Assembly: GCA_963971285.1 (NCBI GenBank)
Contig: OZ020244.1
Location: forward strand, 4,216,001 to 4,280,000
Origin: Astropecten irregularis
Taxonomy: Eukaryota; Echinodermata; Asteroidea; Paxillosida; Astropectinidae
DNA length: 64,000 bases
Direction of reading: 5' to 3'
Part shown: in pieces, positions 55,915-64,000 of the stretch
Layout: every line of letters starts with the position of its first letter
Numbering within the stretch: position 1 is the first letter of the stretch
Made by a program: the position numbers and the translations under genes
Notes under the pieces: model-generated
What the model was told of the DNA's origin: nothing
The model's input: the letters and a program-made list of their open reading frames with translations, nothing else
Databases searched by the model: none

Positions 55915-56895
55915 GGGTGCAGACCAGTAAATAGGCCCAAATCGGTCCGCGGAGCTCATTAATTTTTTGTATACCCTCAAAATCTTTTCTCTTAAAGCGT
56001 CTGGTGAGCCCTACGTGGTAAGTCTTGTAGACAAAATGGATGGAACCCGATCACCAGAGTTTGGACTTTCACCTCTGAGCCGTTTGGATGAAATCAGGCC
56101 CTAAATTCGCTCTATTTTTTCCCTGTAGTGGAGGGGTACTATTTTTGGTCTGGCACCGGTCAATTCGGCCATTTTAGGGGTATTTTTCTTTGAATGTACT
56201 TTACGCAAAAAGTCATCGGTTAACCTATAGAAAATTGAAAAGAAAATGAAAATTGAAGTTTTCACCTTTATTTTGCCGTATTGGTCGATTGCCTCAGAAA
56301 CTTCTGAGTATTTTTAATATTTTTTTGAAATTGGCCATTTTGCGTGGGAGCCTATGGGAATTTATTTACTGGTCTGCACCCTTAGTGGTAGCCTTGTTGC
56401 CATCTTGTGATTGGTCCGTGTGCAGCGATGCGTAGTCGTGCAGACAATGTACATACACATAGGCAGTGGCTAGTGTGTAGTCGTTACCGTACAGCCTCGA
56501 TTCATGTACAAGTACAGTGCATCCGCATTGTACGGGGTACGTGTGGCTGACGTGAGACTTGAAATTTTAATCTGAATTCCGAAGTTTTTTATACTCAGAA
56601 TTTCAGCTTTGCTTTGCACGGAAGTATAAGAAAACATTCCTTTAAATTTTGAGCTTATTTCTCGGTGTTTTTAACTTCAGATTTTGTTTTGTTTGGCCAT
56701 TGGCCACTCACATCCCCGACGTACGTGCGTGCGGTATTTTATCACACACTACGTACGTACGTCGTGCGTGCGGTACTTGTATTTATCCCACGAGTCGCGC
56801 AGTGCATAGCATGCAGTGCAGGCAGTGTGTAGCACACACGGATGGACCAATCACAAGATGGCAACAAGGCTACCACTAACGTGCAGTCGGCAAAC

Positions 56896-56917
56896 GGAGG
56901 GAATCTCGACACCTTCG
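56896..56917 (+). other. UXT: 3' end of the UXT 5' noncoding exon, with donor
   Basis: GGAGGGAATCTCGACACCTT-CG is followed by donor GTAAGT at 56918. It matches the minus-strand copy at 40889-40910 and can splice to the acceptor CTTTGCTGCAG ending at 57731. An upstream ATG in the ancestral exon would give only a short frame that stops before the UXT start, so the exon is noncoding for UXT. Where transcription starts now is unknown, since the old promoter is 14.5 kb upstream. Confidence 0.5.
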
Positions 56918-57178
56918 GTAAGTTTTTGGTCATTTTTTCTGCAGAAAATGATCTTTTGATATTCGAAGTGGTTTTATATGACTCATTGATAAGTACCAAT
57001 CAGATCCATGTAGTCAGATTTTGTGTTTGGATTTTGGAAAGTGGAAAACTAAGTGGAAACGTACTTCAGGAGTTGGCCAAAAAGGTCGTACCCATTTTTT
57101 TAAACAAGTTTTGTCGTAACCCTAAGGTCCCTGTCCCCATGTCAGACCTAGGGTTACGATCATCGCAACTAGGTACCA

Positions 57179-57731
57179 GCTACCCTGAGTGAACTAATCT
57201 CCGGTAACGCCGTCAGACAGCCAAGGCCAGGTTATCTCAACTAGCTAGGCCTATTCTGTCGGTCGGCAACATGTCACTTATTTGTCTAAGCACAATGTAA
57301 ATTGTAAGCACACTCTAGCGCATTTTGCTACAGCTACACGTGCTTGTTTTCACTCCAGCCACATTGTCAAGCATTGTTCATTGACCAAAAAAGCCAGGAT
57401 GTTCGACCGAGAGAATAGACCACAATCGCAAATTGTGAATGTTGGGAGTTGTAGGATGCACAAGGGTTGAAAGGGCGCCACCACCTGCTTACTTTTAGTC
57501 AGTCTGAGTGAAATTCTCTTTGTGCACTGTATCGCATGAACTTGTTTCCAACAATGCATTGTGGAAGCGCCCTCTCTTGGTGAAAATGGTATTTGCGATA
57601 TACCTTAAGTTTTGAACTGGTGGTGGTACCGGTACTATGATAGTGGTACAAATAGTAATAACTACACTACATTGTTTTAGCAAATTTGATCATATTATTA
57701 CGTCATATTAGCTGACTTCTCTTTGCTGCAG
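57179..57731 (+). other. Rest of the 5' intron of UXT
   Basis: Sequence unique in this window after homology with 40636 ends. Small frames only. The acceptor at the end is TTCTCTTTGCTGCAG. Confidence 0.5.
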
Positions 57732-57859
57732 GGAATCAGAAAGTTTTGGAAACTGCGAGACGATTGACATGATCACAAGATGGCAGAGCCTGACGCTATA
57801 TCAAGCAAGGTGACAGAGTATGAACAATTTGTCAACGATGTCTTGCGAGAAGACCTACA
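57732..57859 (+). CDS. UXT: UXT exon with the start codon
   Basis: Acceptor TTTGCTGCAG ends at 57731. 48 noncoding bases precede the ATG at 57780. Encodes residues 1-26 and two bases of 27. The donor is GTGAGT at 57860. Confidence 0.9.
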
Positions 57860-60800
57860 GTGAGTTGACCACTATTCCTCTGAAAGTCAGGGGCGCAGGG
57901 GTGTTTTGGCAGATGTGACCAGGAAAGCGTTTCTGACGTCACTCTTATTTACTCCGTTGACCCCAGCTAGCTCGACAAAATCAGGTTTTGTAACCACGTG
58001 CGATGTCCACAATGTGCACGATTTATGGTACATAGTTTTTCCTTCAACATGTTCAATGTGATTGTCGCTTACGGAATGCTCTTTACGATGTTATTTTTAA
58101 GACCAAGCATTTAGATCAAGTACGGGGTTTTGTTTAGATCAAGTATGTGAAAAGCGTGTGTTTCTACTTGGCAAAATGGACAAAATAATTGACTGAAATT
58201 CAAGTACAGTATTCTACGGTTTACACTTATGGGTTGTTGAGCATAGGCCAAATGTTTGTCCCTTTTTTCCCTTTCAGTTTCGGTTAACAGTTAGTGAAAA
58301 TTTGTAACCGGATAATTAAATCCGGGTCGGTTTATCTAAAACTGGATAAAAATCCCACCACTACTCTTATAAACCCTAACCCTCTGCAATGACTGCATAA
58401 GGCACAAATTTCTGGAATATTTGTAACTGACAAAATAGTGTTGAAATCTTCTTCTATTTTAAAGGTAGTATCATACTTTGGTAAGAAACCAAAACAGAAA
58501 TGTTCACAGATTTACATATAACTTACAGGGTATAAAGATGGTGGTGGTAGAAACCTACTGTTAAAATGATTCCGCCTGAAATGGTGTATTTATCCAGAAT
58601 TTAGTAAAACAACAACCGAAAATCTTTGTGATCTTTTAAAAGATCAAAAATAAAAGAGAAATGACTTAAGAAATACTGTGGCCGTTTTTCACGATTTTCT
58701 AAAAAAGAGGGCACCGTATGGAACTGACATTTTCACAGATGACTGTGACTGTATCTTCCTTGATATTTTTGCCCATGAATCTGTACTCCTTTGACAAAAA
58801 CCAAAGTATGATACTACCTTTAATTACACATATGCAAATAATAATAAGAATAACGATTTCAGCTGTTTTCTGTTTCATTTACAGGAAAGTGTTGCAAAAC
58901 AGAGACAAGATTTATGAGCAAGTGGCACATTATCTACAATTAAAAACCACCATTGAAAAACTGCAGGTAATTGATTTTAAAGGTACAGAACAGGATTGGT
59001 AACATACCCCAACAGAAATGTTCACAGATTTACCTATAACTTTCAGGGTATGAAGATGGTGCTGGTAGAAACATTCTGTTCAAATATTTCTGCCTGAAAT
59101 GCATATTTATCCAGAAATTAGTCTTACAAAGACCGAAAATTCAAAACAGTTATGATGCGGGGGTAAGATCAAAACCATTCTTTATGTTTTATAAGAAAAA
59201 TTGAGTCAAGTTCGCTATTTTCCCGTGACTCAGACGTCTGATTTAGCTCAAATTTTCACAGGGTTATCATTTCTTGTACATGTATACTACATGCTGGATC
59301 AGACACAGTGTGAGTGCTGTTCTGTGACCTTTACCATTCTGCGTGGGTTTAATGTAGAAAACAGCACAAAAAATTACATTTGAATCACAGATGTTGGTCT
59401 TTTTCTGCATTGTTTATAGGATGGCAGTTTACCAAAGCAAGATATGAAGACCAAAGTGGATTTGGGCTGCAACTTTTATGTGCAAGCAAACGTGTAAGTA
59501 CACACATACCGAAATGTGTATCCTTGTGGAGACATGGCTTTGTTCTCAAAATGAACACTCTCTGAAGAGCAGAATTGAAATCACTCCCATTTGAACCAGA
59601 ATTACTGTCCTGCATTGAAATTTCTAGCGAACATCCCTTATATAAAATACTTTGCAACACATACCTTGGAAATTCCTCCTTTTTGAGTTAATTCCAAATA
59701 TCAGTTTCATGTAAACCTTGTGGAGACCTATGCACCTTTAGAATTTCCCTGTGGAGACATATTCAATCTATTGTGCAGCCTTGATGAAACAGGATTTCCA
59801 ACCAAATTTTCATGTGATGTTTACTTTACCACTTGGTTTGCCAGTAACAAGGCCATGTATTTTTGTTTCCTCTGTGAAATACTTTGACTAGAAAGTGAGT
59901 CATTGAAAACTGAACAAAGAAAACCAAGTGGAACAGGATTCGAACCTGTGACCCCCGAAATATGGTATCAGTGCTCTACCAACTGAGCTATCCAGCCCTA
60001 TGTTGGAGGTGTCCTAAATAGGGCTCCGCGCTCGTGATGTCACATTCAGAAGTTCGGACAAACAAGTCGCACGTGTCCACATTAACTTACACGTAAACGT
60101 TGTGATGTTTGTCCAAACATCCGGGTAACTATCGCTGTCCATAACAAAGGGCGTATTAAAAAAATAGCTCGAGCGCGGAGCCCTATTGTCAATTCAGTGA
60201 TCAAATTTCTTCTCTTTCACTACAAAGTGAAATGTTGAAAAGCGAACAAGAAATTTGGATGGAGCGGGATTCGAACCTGTGTCAATTCAATTGACCATAA
60301 TTATTTCTGCTGTGTTTTACAGACCTGATGCAAGCAGGATTTACGTCCTCGTCGGTTTTGGGTTTTTCGTGGAATTTACGTTGCCAGAAGCATTGGAATT
60401 TATTGAAAAGAAGGTCAATCATCTAACAAGGTTAGTAATCTTTAAAAAGTAAACAAAGAAAAATTGATTGGAGCAGGATTTGAACCTGCAACCCACGGAT
60501 TACAGTACCGGTTGCTCTACCAAGAGTGGGAGCACTGGTACTGTATGCCAGTGGTCCAATATTCGAATCCCGCTCCAGTCAATTAATGCCCCTTCTAAAA
60601 TTCTCGATGGCTTTTTAAAAGTTTCTTCAAAGTGCCTTTTGCCATGGAAACAAGAAATATGATAAAATCCAGCCAGAAAATCGTAAGAAAATGATTTTTG
60701 TTGACAATGTGGCACATCCCCGACTAAATCTCATTTTGCATAGCTGTGTTCGTTGTACTGACATTTTTTTTTCCCATTTTCATTCTTTAGTTTGAGCGAT

Positions 60801-61746
60801 AAGCTGACCAAAAATTCAGCCGAGATTAAAGCAAACATCAAACTTGTCTATGAGGTAAGCTTAACAAAATTTACAATTTCATAAAACTGAACTTTAAGGT
60901 AGTATCATACTTTGGTAAGACACCAAAACAGAAATGTTCACAGATTTACCTATAACTTACAGGGTATAAAGATGGTGATGGTAGAAACATACCGTTAAAA
61001 TTGTTCTGCATGAAATGCTGTATTTAACCTGAAATGAGTGAAACCACTGACCAAAAACAATTTTGATCTTTTATTAAGATGAAAAATAATGCCGAAAAGA
61101 TTTTTAAAATACTATGGGCGTTCTTCACTGTTTTCTCATAAATTAGGCTCCGTATAGGACTGGGAATTTCACAGATGACTGTTACTATACCTTTCTTGAT
61201 ATATTTGCCCATGAATTTGCATATTGACAAAAACCAAAGTATGATATTACCTTTAAAGAACAATGTTCGATATGTCTGCGATGCAAAAATTGGGAGCCAA
61301 GGATGATGTTCAGTATAACCAAATGTTTGGTAAAGCAGTGTTTGTTATAGTGGCGTTCCACTGCATGAAATGGCAAACATTGGTTTCGTACAAGCAATTT
61401 GTACGATTCTCTACAGTACTTAATCAGTGTAAACCCTAACCCACTCTAATCCTTCTGCATACCACAGTTTACCACACGATTTTCCTGTGGTAAGTGTGGT
61501 ATCCTGAATACCACAATACACCACAGTGTGGTTTGTGTGGCAATACATGGTTTATGATCCAGTCCCCCTGTGGAGACTGGTAGTGTGTGGTAAGCAGCTG
61601 TTGCCGGTAGATGAAGAGGGTTAGGGTTAATAAGAATCAACGTGCATTGATTCAATAATATTTATTTCTTTGCTATGCAGGGTTTGAGGGAGTTACAGCA
61701 TCTACAGAAAGATGTAACAGACGACAGGAATCGATTGGTATGGTGA
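57780..61746 (+). CDS. UXT: UXT, alpha-prefoldin-like subunit (six coding exons, 157 residues)
   Basis: Coding exons are 57780-57859, 58885-58966, 59420-59493, 60323-60430, 60791-60854 and 61681-61746. All introns are GT-AG and the phases join without a gap to a 157-residue protein, the length of the common human UXT form. Landmarks: [20 protein letters not shown] and [15 protein letters not shown] (residues about 11-47, N-terminal coiled coil), [12 protein letters not shown] (about 64-76), [20 protein letters not shown] (about 84-103, the beta hairpins), then [20 protein letters not shown] (about 120-139, C-terminal coiled coil). Known role of the family: UXT is an alpha-type subunit of the URI/R2TP prefoldin-like chaperone complex and also a nuclear cofactor in transcription and NF-kB signalling. 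The ATG at 57780 is chosen by alignment and by the in-frame stop upstream. Introns carry three TTAA elements, tRNA-like repeats and other miniature elements. Nothing in the coding sequence looks broken. Confidence 0.95.
58459..58823 (-). mobile_element. TTAA element, subfamily A, in a UXT intron
   Basis: TTAAAGGTAGTATCATACTT to CCAAAGTATGATACTACCTT and TTAA, 365 bp, well preserved. It ends about 60 bp before the splice acceptor of coding exon 2. Confidence 0.85.
58885..58966 (+). CDS. UXT: UXT coding exon 2
   Basis: Acceptor TTTCATTTACAG, donor GTAATT. Encodes the end of residue 27 to residue 54 ([20 protein letters not shown]...). A TTAA element begins only 10 bp into the next intron. Confidence 0.93.
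58977..59352 (-). mobile_element. TTAA element, subfamily B, in a UXT intron
   Basis: TTAAAGGTACAGAACAGGAT to GTTCTGTGACCTTTACCATT and TTTAA. It starts 10 bp after the exon 2 donor and ends about 65 bp before exon 3. Confidence 0.75.
59420..59493 (+). CDS. UXT: UXT coding exon 3
   Basis: Acceptor TTGTTTATAG, donor GTAAGT. Encodes [20 protein letters not shown] and VQAN plus two bases of residue 79. Confidence 0.93.
59926..59999 (-). repeat. tRNA-like repeat in a UXT intron
   Basis: Minus strand: GGGCTGGATAGCTCAGTTGG and GTCACAGGTTCGAATCCTGT are A- and B-box-like. The outer sequence matches the repeat at 24332-24413, and its downstream flank is split by the element at 60019-60185. Confidence 0.5.
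60019..60185. mobile_element. 167-bp miniature element nested in the tRNA-like repeat
   Basis: TAGGGCTCCGCGCTCG and CGAGCGCGGAGCCCTA are exact inverted ends. The interrupted flank reads GGTGTCCTAA|TTGTCAATT against GGTGTCCCTAATAGTCAATT at 24422. Confidence 0.75.
60323..60430 (+). CDS. UXT: UXT coding exon 4
   Basis: Acceptor CTGTGTTTTACAG, donor GTTAGT. Encodes [20 protein letters not shown] and [15 protein letters not shown], the most conserved part. Confidence 0.95.
60463..60587. repeat. Two tRNA-like halves in inverted arrangement
   Basis: GATTGGAGCAGGATTTGAAC at the left and CGAATCCCGCTCCAGTCAAT at the right mirror each other, forming a possible hairpin in the intron before coding exon 5. 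Confidence 0.5.
60791..60854 (+). CDS. UXT: UXT coding exon 5
   Basis: Acceptor TTTCATTCTTTAG, donor GTAAGC. Encodes [20 protein letters not shown] and E. Confidence 0.93.
60894..61256 (-). mobile_element. TTAA element, subfamily A, in a UXT intron
   Basis: TTAAGGTAGTATCATACTTT to CCAAAGTATGATATTACCTT and TTAA. It starts 40 bp after the exon 5 donor. Confidence 0.8.
61265..61378 (-). mobile_element. pogo-like end fragment
   Basis: TTGTTATAGTGGCGTTCCAC-TG is the inverse of a CAGTGGAACGCCACTATAAC terminus. The inner part (AAAATTGGGAGCCAAGGATG) matches 3845-3890 at the gene near the left end of the window. Confidence 0.5.
61431..61632. mobile_element. Small element with telomere-like inverted ends
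   Basis: AACCCTAACCCACTCT at the left is mirrored by AGAGGGTTAGGGTTAA at the right. The interior has repeated TACCACA and TGTGGT motifs. It lies about 50 bp upstream of the final UXT exon. Confidence 0.5.
61681..61746 (+). CDS. UXT: UXT final coding exon
   Basis: Acceptor TTTCTTTGCTATGCAG. Encodes [20 protein letters not shown] and W, then TGA at 61744-61746. Confidence 0.92.
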   Translation, partial: GLRELQHLQKDVTDDRNRLVW

Positions 61747-62405
61747 CAATGTCATACAGGTCATTGCACTCTACAGCCCGGGATTTTTGTTTTGTTTCTA
61801 CCAGCCTCATTATCAGCCACTGGTCAAATAGAGGTCATCTGGCCGTTAGTGCTGGGCAAAATCGGGTAATTTCATATCCGGTTACTGATTGCAAAAAAAA
61901 TTAACAGTTAACCTATGTGATCATGTGTAACGTGTGCGATTTATGGTGTATACGTCTTATTCAATGTGATCGTCGCTTTCAGAATGCTTTTTACAAAATT
62001 GAATTTGGCGTAAAGAAATTTCAAAATGTTTGAAAATTTCAAAATGTTTGAAATTTTCATTGCTCCACTTGCATCGAGCAGTCAGCGCGAAGTGTCCACT
62101 AAGTGGCACCAAATGGTGCAAACAATCCGCCTATTGGAATCCACTTCAATGTAATGGCGCGCGCCAAGTTGAACCACTACGCGCCAATCACATAATCTTT
62201 GGTGCGAACTGGCACCAACTGGCGCCAGCCCAGTGGACTCCTACCATAACCGGATAAAAATCCCAGCACTTCTGGCCGGGCCATGTGTGCAGTGAGCTCA
62301 GCGTAAACAATTGGATTGTCATTGAAAAATGTTGCCATTGCATTTGCTAATGAAACAGTAAAAGTGAATGTAAAGAGTTTATTACTTTATAAAGCAATGA
62401 AATAA
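61747..62405 (+). other. UXT: UXT 3' UTR containing a miniature element
   Basis: After the stop, AGTGCTGGGCAAAATCGGGT at about 61849 and ACCGGATAAAAATCCCAGCA-CT at about 62270 are inverted ends of an inserted element of about 420 bp. Parts of it recur at 57998-58370 in an intron. No polyadenylation signal precedes it, so the transcript probably includes it. Confidence 0.5.
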
Positions 62406-62406
62406 A
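62401..62406 (+). terminator. UXT: Probable UXT polyadenylation signal AATAAA
   Basis: AATAAA is followed at about 28 bp by TGCATGTGTGTGTCTTA. First good signal downstream of the UXT stop. Confidence 0.6.
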
Positions 62407-62700
62407 CTTAACTGACCTGTAAATGGCTTGCTGCATGTGTGTGTCTTATACATGGTGTGTCTTTATGTCAAGTGGTTCCGTCCCAGAAACAGGTCATTTA
62501 CGAAACAGAGGCTCAGGCTCCATCTCCATTTCGTGAATCCATTCTGAAATAACTGGTATCAAAATACATGTAGTGGCTGTTGGCTGCAGTTCGGAAGTAG
62601 ATTCTCTGGTTTGAAAAGGAAAACAGATTTTCAGCTTCAATGAAAAACCACAACCTATTTTCAGCATGTGGATGTCAGAGCTGGAGCCTGAGCCTATAAA

Positions 62701-62816
62701 GGCCTGTTTGTTTAACGCACAGGAGCCCAGATTTAGGGATCCACCTACATGCAGGGTGCGCTAAAATGGGATCTGGATCCGCAATTTTCGTGATACTGTG
62801 CATTAAACAAACAGGC
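62701..62816. mobile_element. 116-bp nested element, GGCCTGTTTGTTTAA termini
   Basis: GGCCTGTTTGTTTAACGCAC-AG and CTGTGCATTAAACAAACAGG-CC are inverted ends. Confidence 0.75.
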
Positions 62817-62819
62817 CCT

Positions 62820-63317
62820 AAAGGCCTTTTCACACAACGCCCAAAAAACTCTCAACCATTGAGAAATTCTCTCACGGTTGCGAAATCTTACAAAAGTGTC
62901 ATCGTGTGAAAGGACACCAATGCTTGAGAGTGACCGACGTCCCTGGTGAATCCTGGAGAGATTTTGACTGAGGTCCAGACCTACGACAACATTTCTCAAG
63001 GGTCCCTTGCGAAGTGCTTTGCAATGCGCATGCGTGTGTTTTCTATGTTTTTCATGGCCTTTGCAGACCGCGCGCACTCCTGCACGCTTCACGCGCAACC
63101 TCAGCGTCGTGATGGTACTAGTGCCGTTTTACATACATAAATGCATAGTTTATCGATTACCCGCATTTCGTCACAAGGGAGGCTTGCGAAATGTTACACT
63201 GTGCCGTGTGAAAGAATGCAAAAGCGGCCAGCGTAAAACCGTTTTGTAAGATTTCACAACCATGAGAAAATGTCTCAATGGTTGAGAGTTTTTTTGGCGT
63301 TGTGTGAAAAGGGCTTA
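62820..63317. mobile_element. About 500-bp nested element, CTTTTCACACAACGCC termini
   Basis: AAAGGCCTTTTCACACAACG followed by CTCTCAACCATTGAGA at the left, inverted at the right (TCTCAATGGTTGAGAG, GGCGTTGTGTGAAAAGGGCT). Small frames inside do not look coding. Confidence 0.75.
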
Positions 63318-63341
63318 AGCCTCCGTTTCGTAAACACCCAC

Positions 63342-64000
63342 AGAAAGGATAAGAGACTACGTGTACTGTTATTGAACAGCGCCATCTAGTGTCCAACTGA
63401 GTGGTTGCACATCTCTGTTGCCTGATTGAACATACAGTCGTTTGGGAACAAAATGTCTTTGATATCCTAATAAATTACTGATGTACATGGTCAACCACTC
63501 TTTCAAATTTCCCACATTGAAGCAGCTTAAAGGATTTGCAAGGCCTCCAAATTTTTTATTGAATTTGAGACAGAAAATTTACTCAGCAGTTCATAACAGT
63601 GCAAACAGTCACCATGGGAAATCTTGGTTCATCAGATGCTGGGTTTTTCAAGGAAATCAAGATTTAGTGTCTTTTAAAAAGATCGTTCGTCTGAACGATT
63701 TAGTAGTATTTCGAAAGTGTGGTGTAACCATGAAGGATTCGGAGGGGGCAAGATTATCTTGGCCGTATATGTCTGCTATCCAGATGAACAAAGCGTAAAA
63801 AGGTACATGAATCAATGTCTGTAAGGAAGTTTAAGACCTTCACTTGTGTTTAAATACCAAATTCAGCCAAAACGCAGATCTTTGCAAATCCTATATGCTC
63901 CCTTTAAATGCAGTAAATGTAAGCCCTGGGCCTTTCTCAAGCTCGGCTCTGGCTAAGGCTCCGGCTCCTTTTTGTGAATCCATTCTAAAATAACAGGTTT
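63342..64000. other. No supported gene; start of another GGCTCAGG-type element near 63930
   Basis: A 105-codon plus-strand frame at 63481-63798 has no recognised motif, splice signals or promoter, and I leave it uncalled. GCTCGGCTCTGGCTAAGGCT with GTGAATCCATTCTAAAATAA at the window end is the left part of a family copy. Confidence 0.45.

Larger units (their letters stand above)
42385..56381. repeat. 14-kb array: 8 copies of a 467-bp transposon and 10 copies of a 1.02-kb spacer
   Basis: The array starts and ends with the 467-bp element, and the whole block is flanked by TTAG (42381-42384 and 56382-56385). 467-bp elements start at 42385, 43879, 45372, 46866, 48360, 50876, 52369 and 55915. Spacer copies are near-identical; the obvious variable feature is a poly-C run of 19 to 26. 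Three spacer-spacer junctions (about 49852, 53861 and 54888) lack the 467-bp element. The small frames repeated in every unit (63-130 codons on both strands) lack protein-like features and stay identical because the DNA is identical. Confidence 0.95.
42373..56887. mobile_element. 514-bp DNA transposon (8-bp target duplication) split by the 14-kb array
   Basis: The left end ACTGCGCGTTAG (42373-42384) and right part 56382-56887, ending CTACCACTAACGTGCAGT, are the two sides of one element. The 8-bp CGGCAAAC flanks it at 42365-42372 and 56888-56895. Inside, 56386-56440 (TGGTAGCCTTGTTGCCATCT...) is mirrored at 56830-56880. Without the array the element would be about 514 bp. An 8-bp duplication occurs in hAT, P and Merlin superfamilies; I cannot choose between them from the termini. 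Confidence 0.8.
62496..63341. mobile_element. GGCTCAGG-family element split by two nested elements
   Basis: TTTACGAAACAGAGGCTCAG at the left and CCTCCGTTTCGTAAACACCC at the right are the outer ends. The sequence GAGCCTGAGCCT at 62685-62695 and CCTCCG at about 63320 are the broken right terminal repeat. Confidence 0.65.

Noticed and set aside
56842..57192. 116-codon plus-strand frame next to the UXT 5' exon, and its 75-codon minus-strand counterpart at 40611-40838
   Set aside because: Each runs through a clear GTAAGT donor into intron sequence. The similarity between them reflects the DNA duplication, not a conserved protein.
63481..63798. 105-codon plus-strand frame
   Set aside because: No motif, splice site, promoter or poly(A) signal that I can see. 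Possible but unsupported.

Overview
The window is eukaryotic nuclear DNA. It has spliced genes with GT-AG introns, AATAAA polyadenylation signals, kilobases of tandem satellites, dozens of small inverted-repeat transposons, Penelope-like and LINE retroelement remains and tRNA-like repeats. The one gene I can name, UXT, is clearly animal. The repeat style and the frequent TAGGCCTA motif suggest a marine deuterostome invertebrate, most likely an echinoderm (perhaps a sea star). That placement is inference. No bacterial features are present.

Layout. 1-4.8 kb: the 3' end of an unrecognised plus-strand gene with a duplicated three-exon module, ending at a polyadenylation signal. 4.9-9.65 kb: abutting satellites (12-bp-like, perfect 30-bp, perfect 7-bp, degenerate 30-bp). 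10-29 kb: transposon-dense DNA with a few minus-strand exon candidates (21.8 kb, 27.6-28.6 kb). A large family of about 350-bp elements that insert at TTAA dominates here. 26.2-27.6 kb: LINE remains. 28.7-33.7 kb: a broken Penelope-like element flanked, and invaded, by hAT-type miniature elements built of GAGTAC repeats. 34-40 kb: more small elements, including a 1.24-kb relative of the array element below. 40.6-42.4 kb: two facing copies of a CpG-rich promoter. 42.385-56.381 kb: a 14-kb near-identical array of a 467-bp miniature transposon and a 1.02-kb spacer. 56.4-62.4 kb: UXT, with six coding exons packed among transposons. 62.5-64 kb: nested fold-back elements.

The main story is the UXT 5' region. 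UXT encodes a 157-residue alpha-prefoldin-like subunit. Its promoter-like region (42.18-42.37 kb, plus strand) is separated from the end of its 5' noncoding exon (56.896-56.917 kb) by a 14.5-kb insertion flanked by an 8-bp duplication, CGGCAAAC. An uninterrupted copy of the same promoter, exon and intron lies inverted at 40.63-41.11 kb and acts as a natural empty-site control. The insertion is layered: a 514-bp element with an 8-bp target duplication, then a 467-bp element inside it with a TTAG duplication, then amplification into an array of 8 miniature elements and 10 spacers. Two adjacent pairs and one further junction lack the miniature element and show its empty site.

Most long open frames here are artefacts of tandem repeats whose period is a multiple of 3, or lie in transposons. 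I treat them as non-genes.
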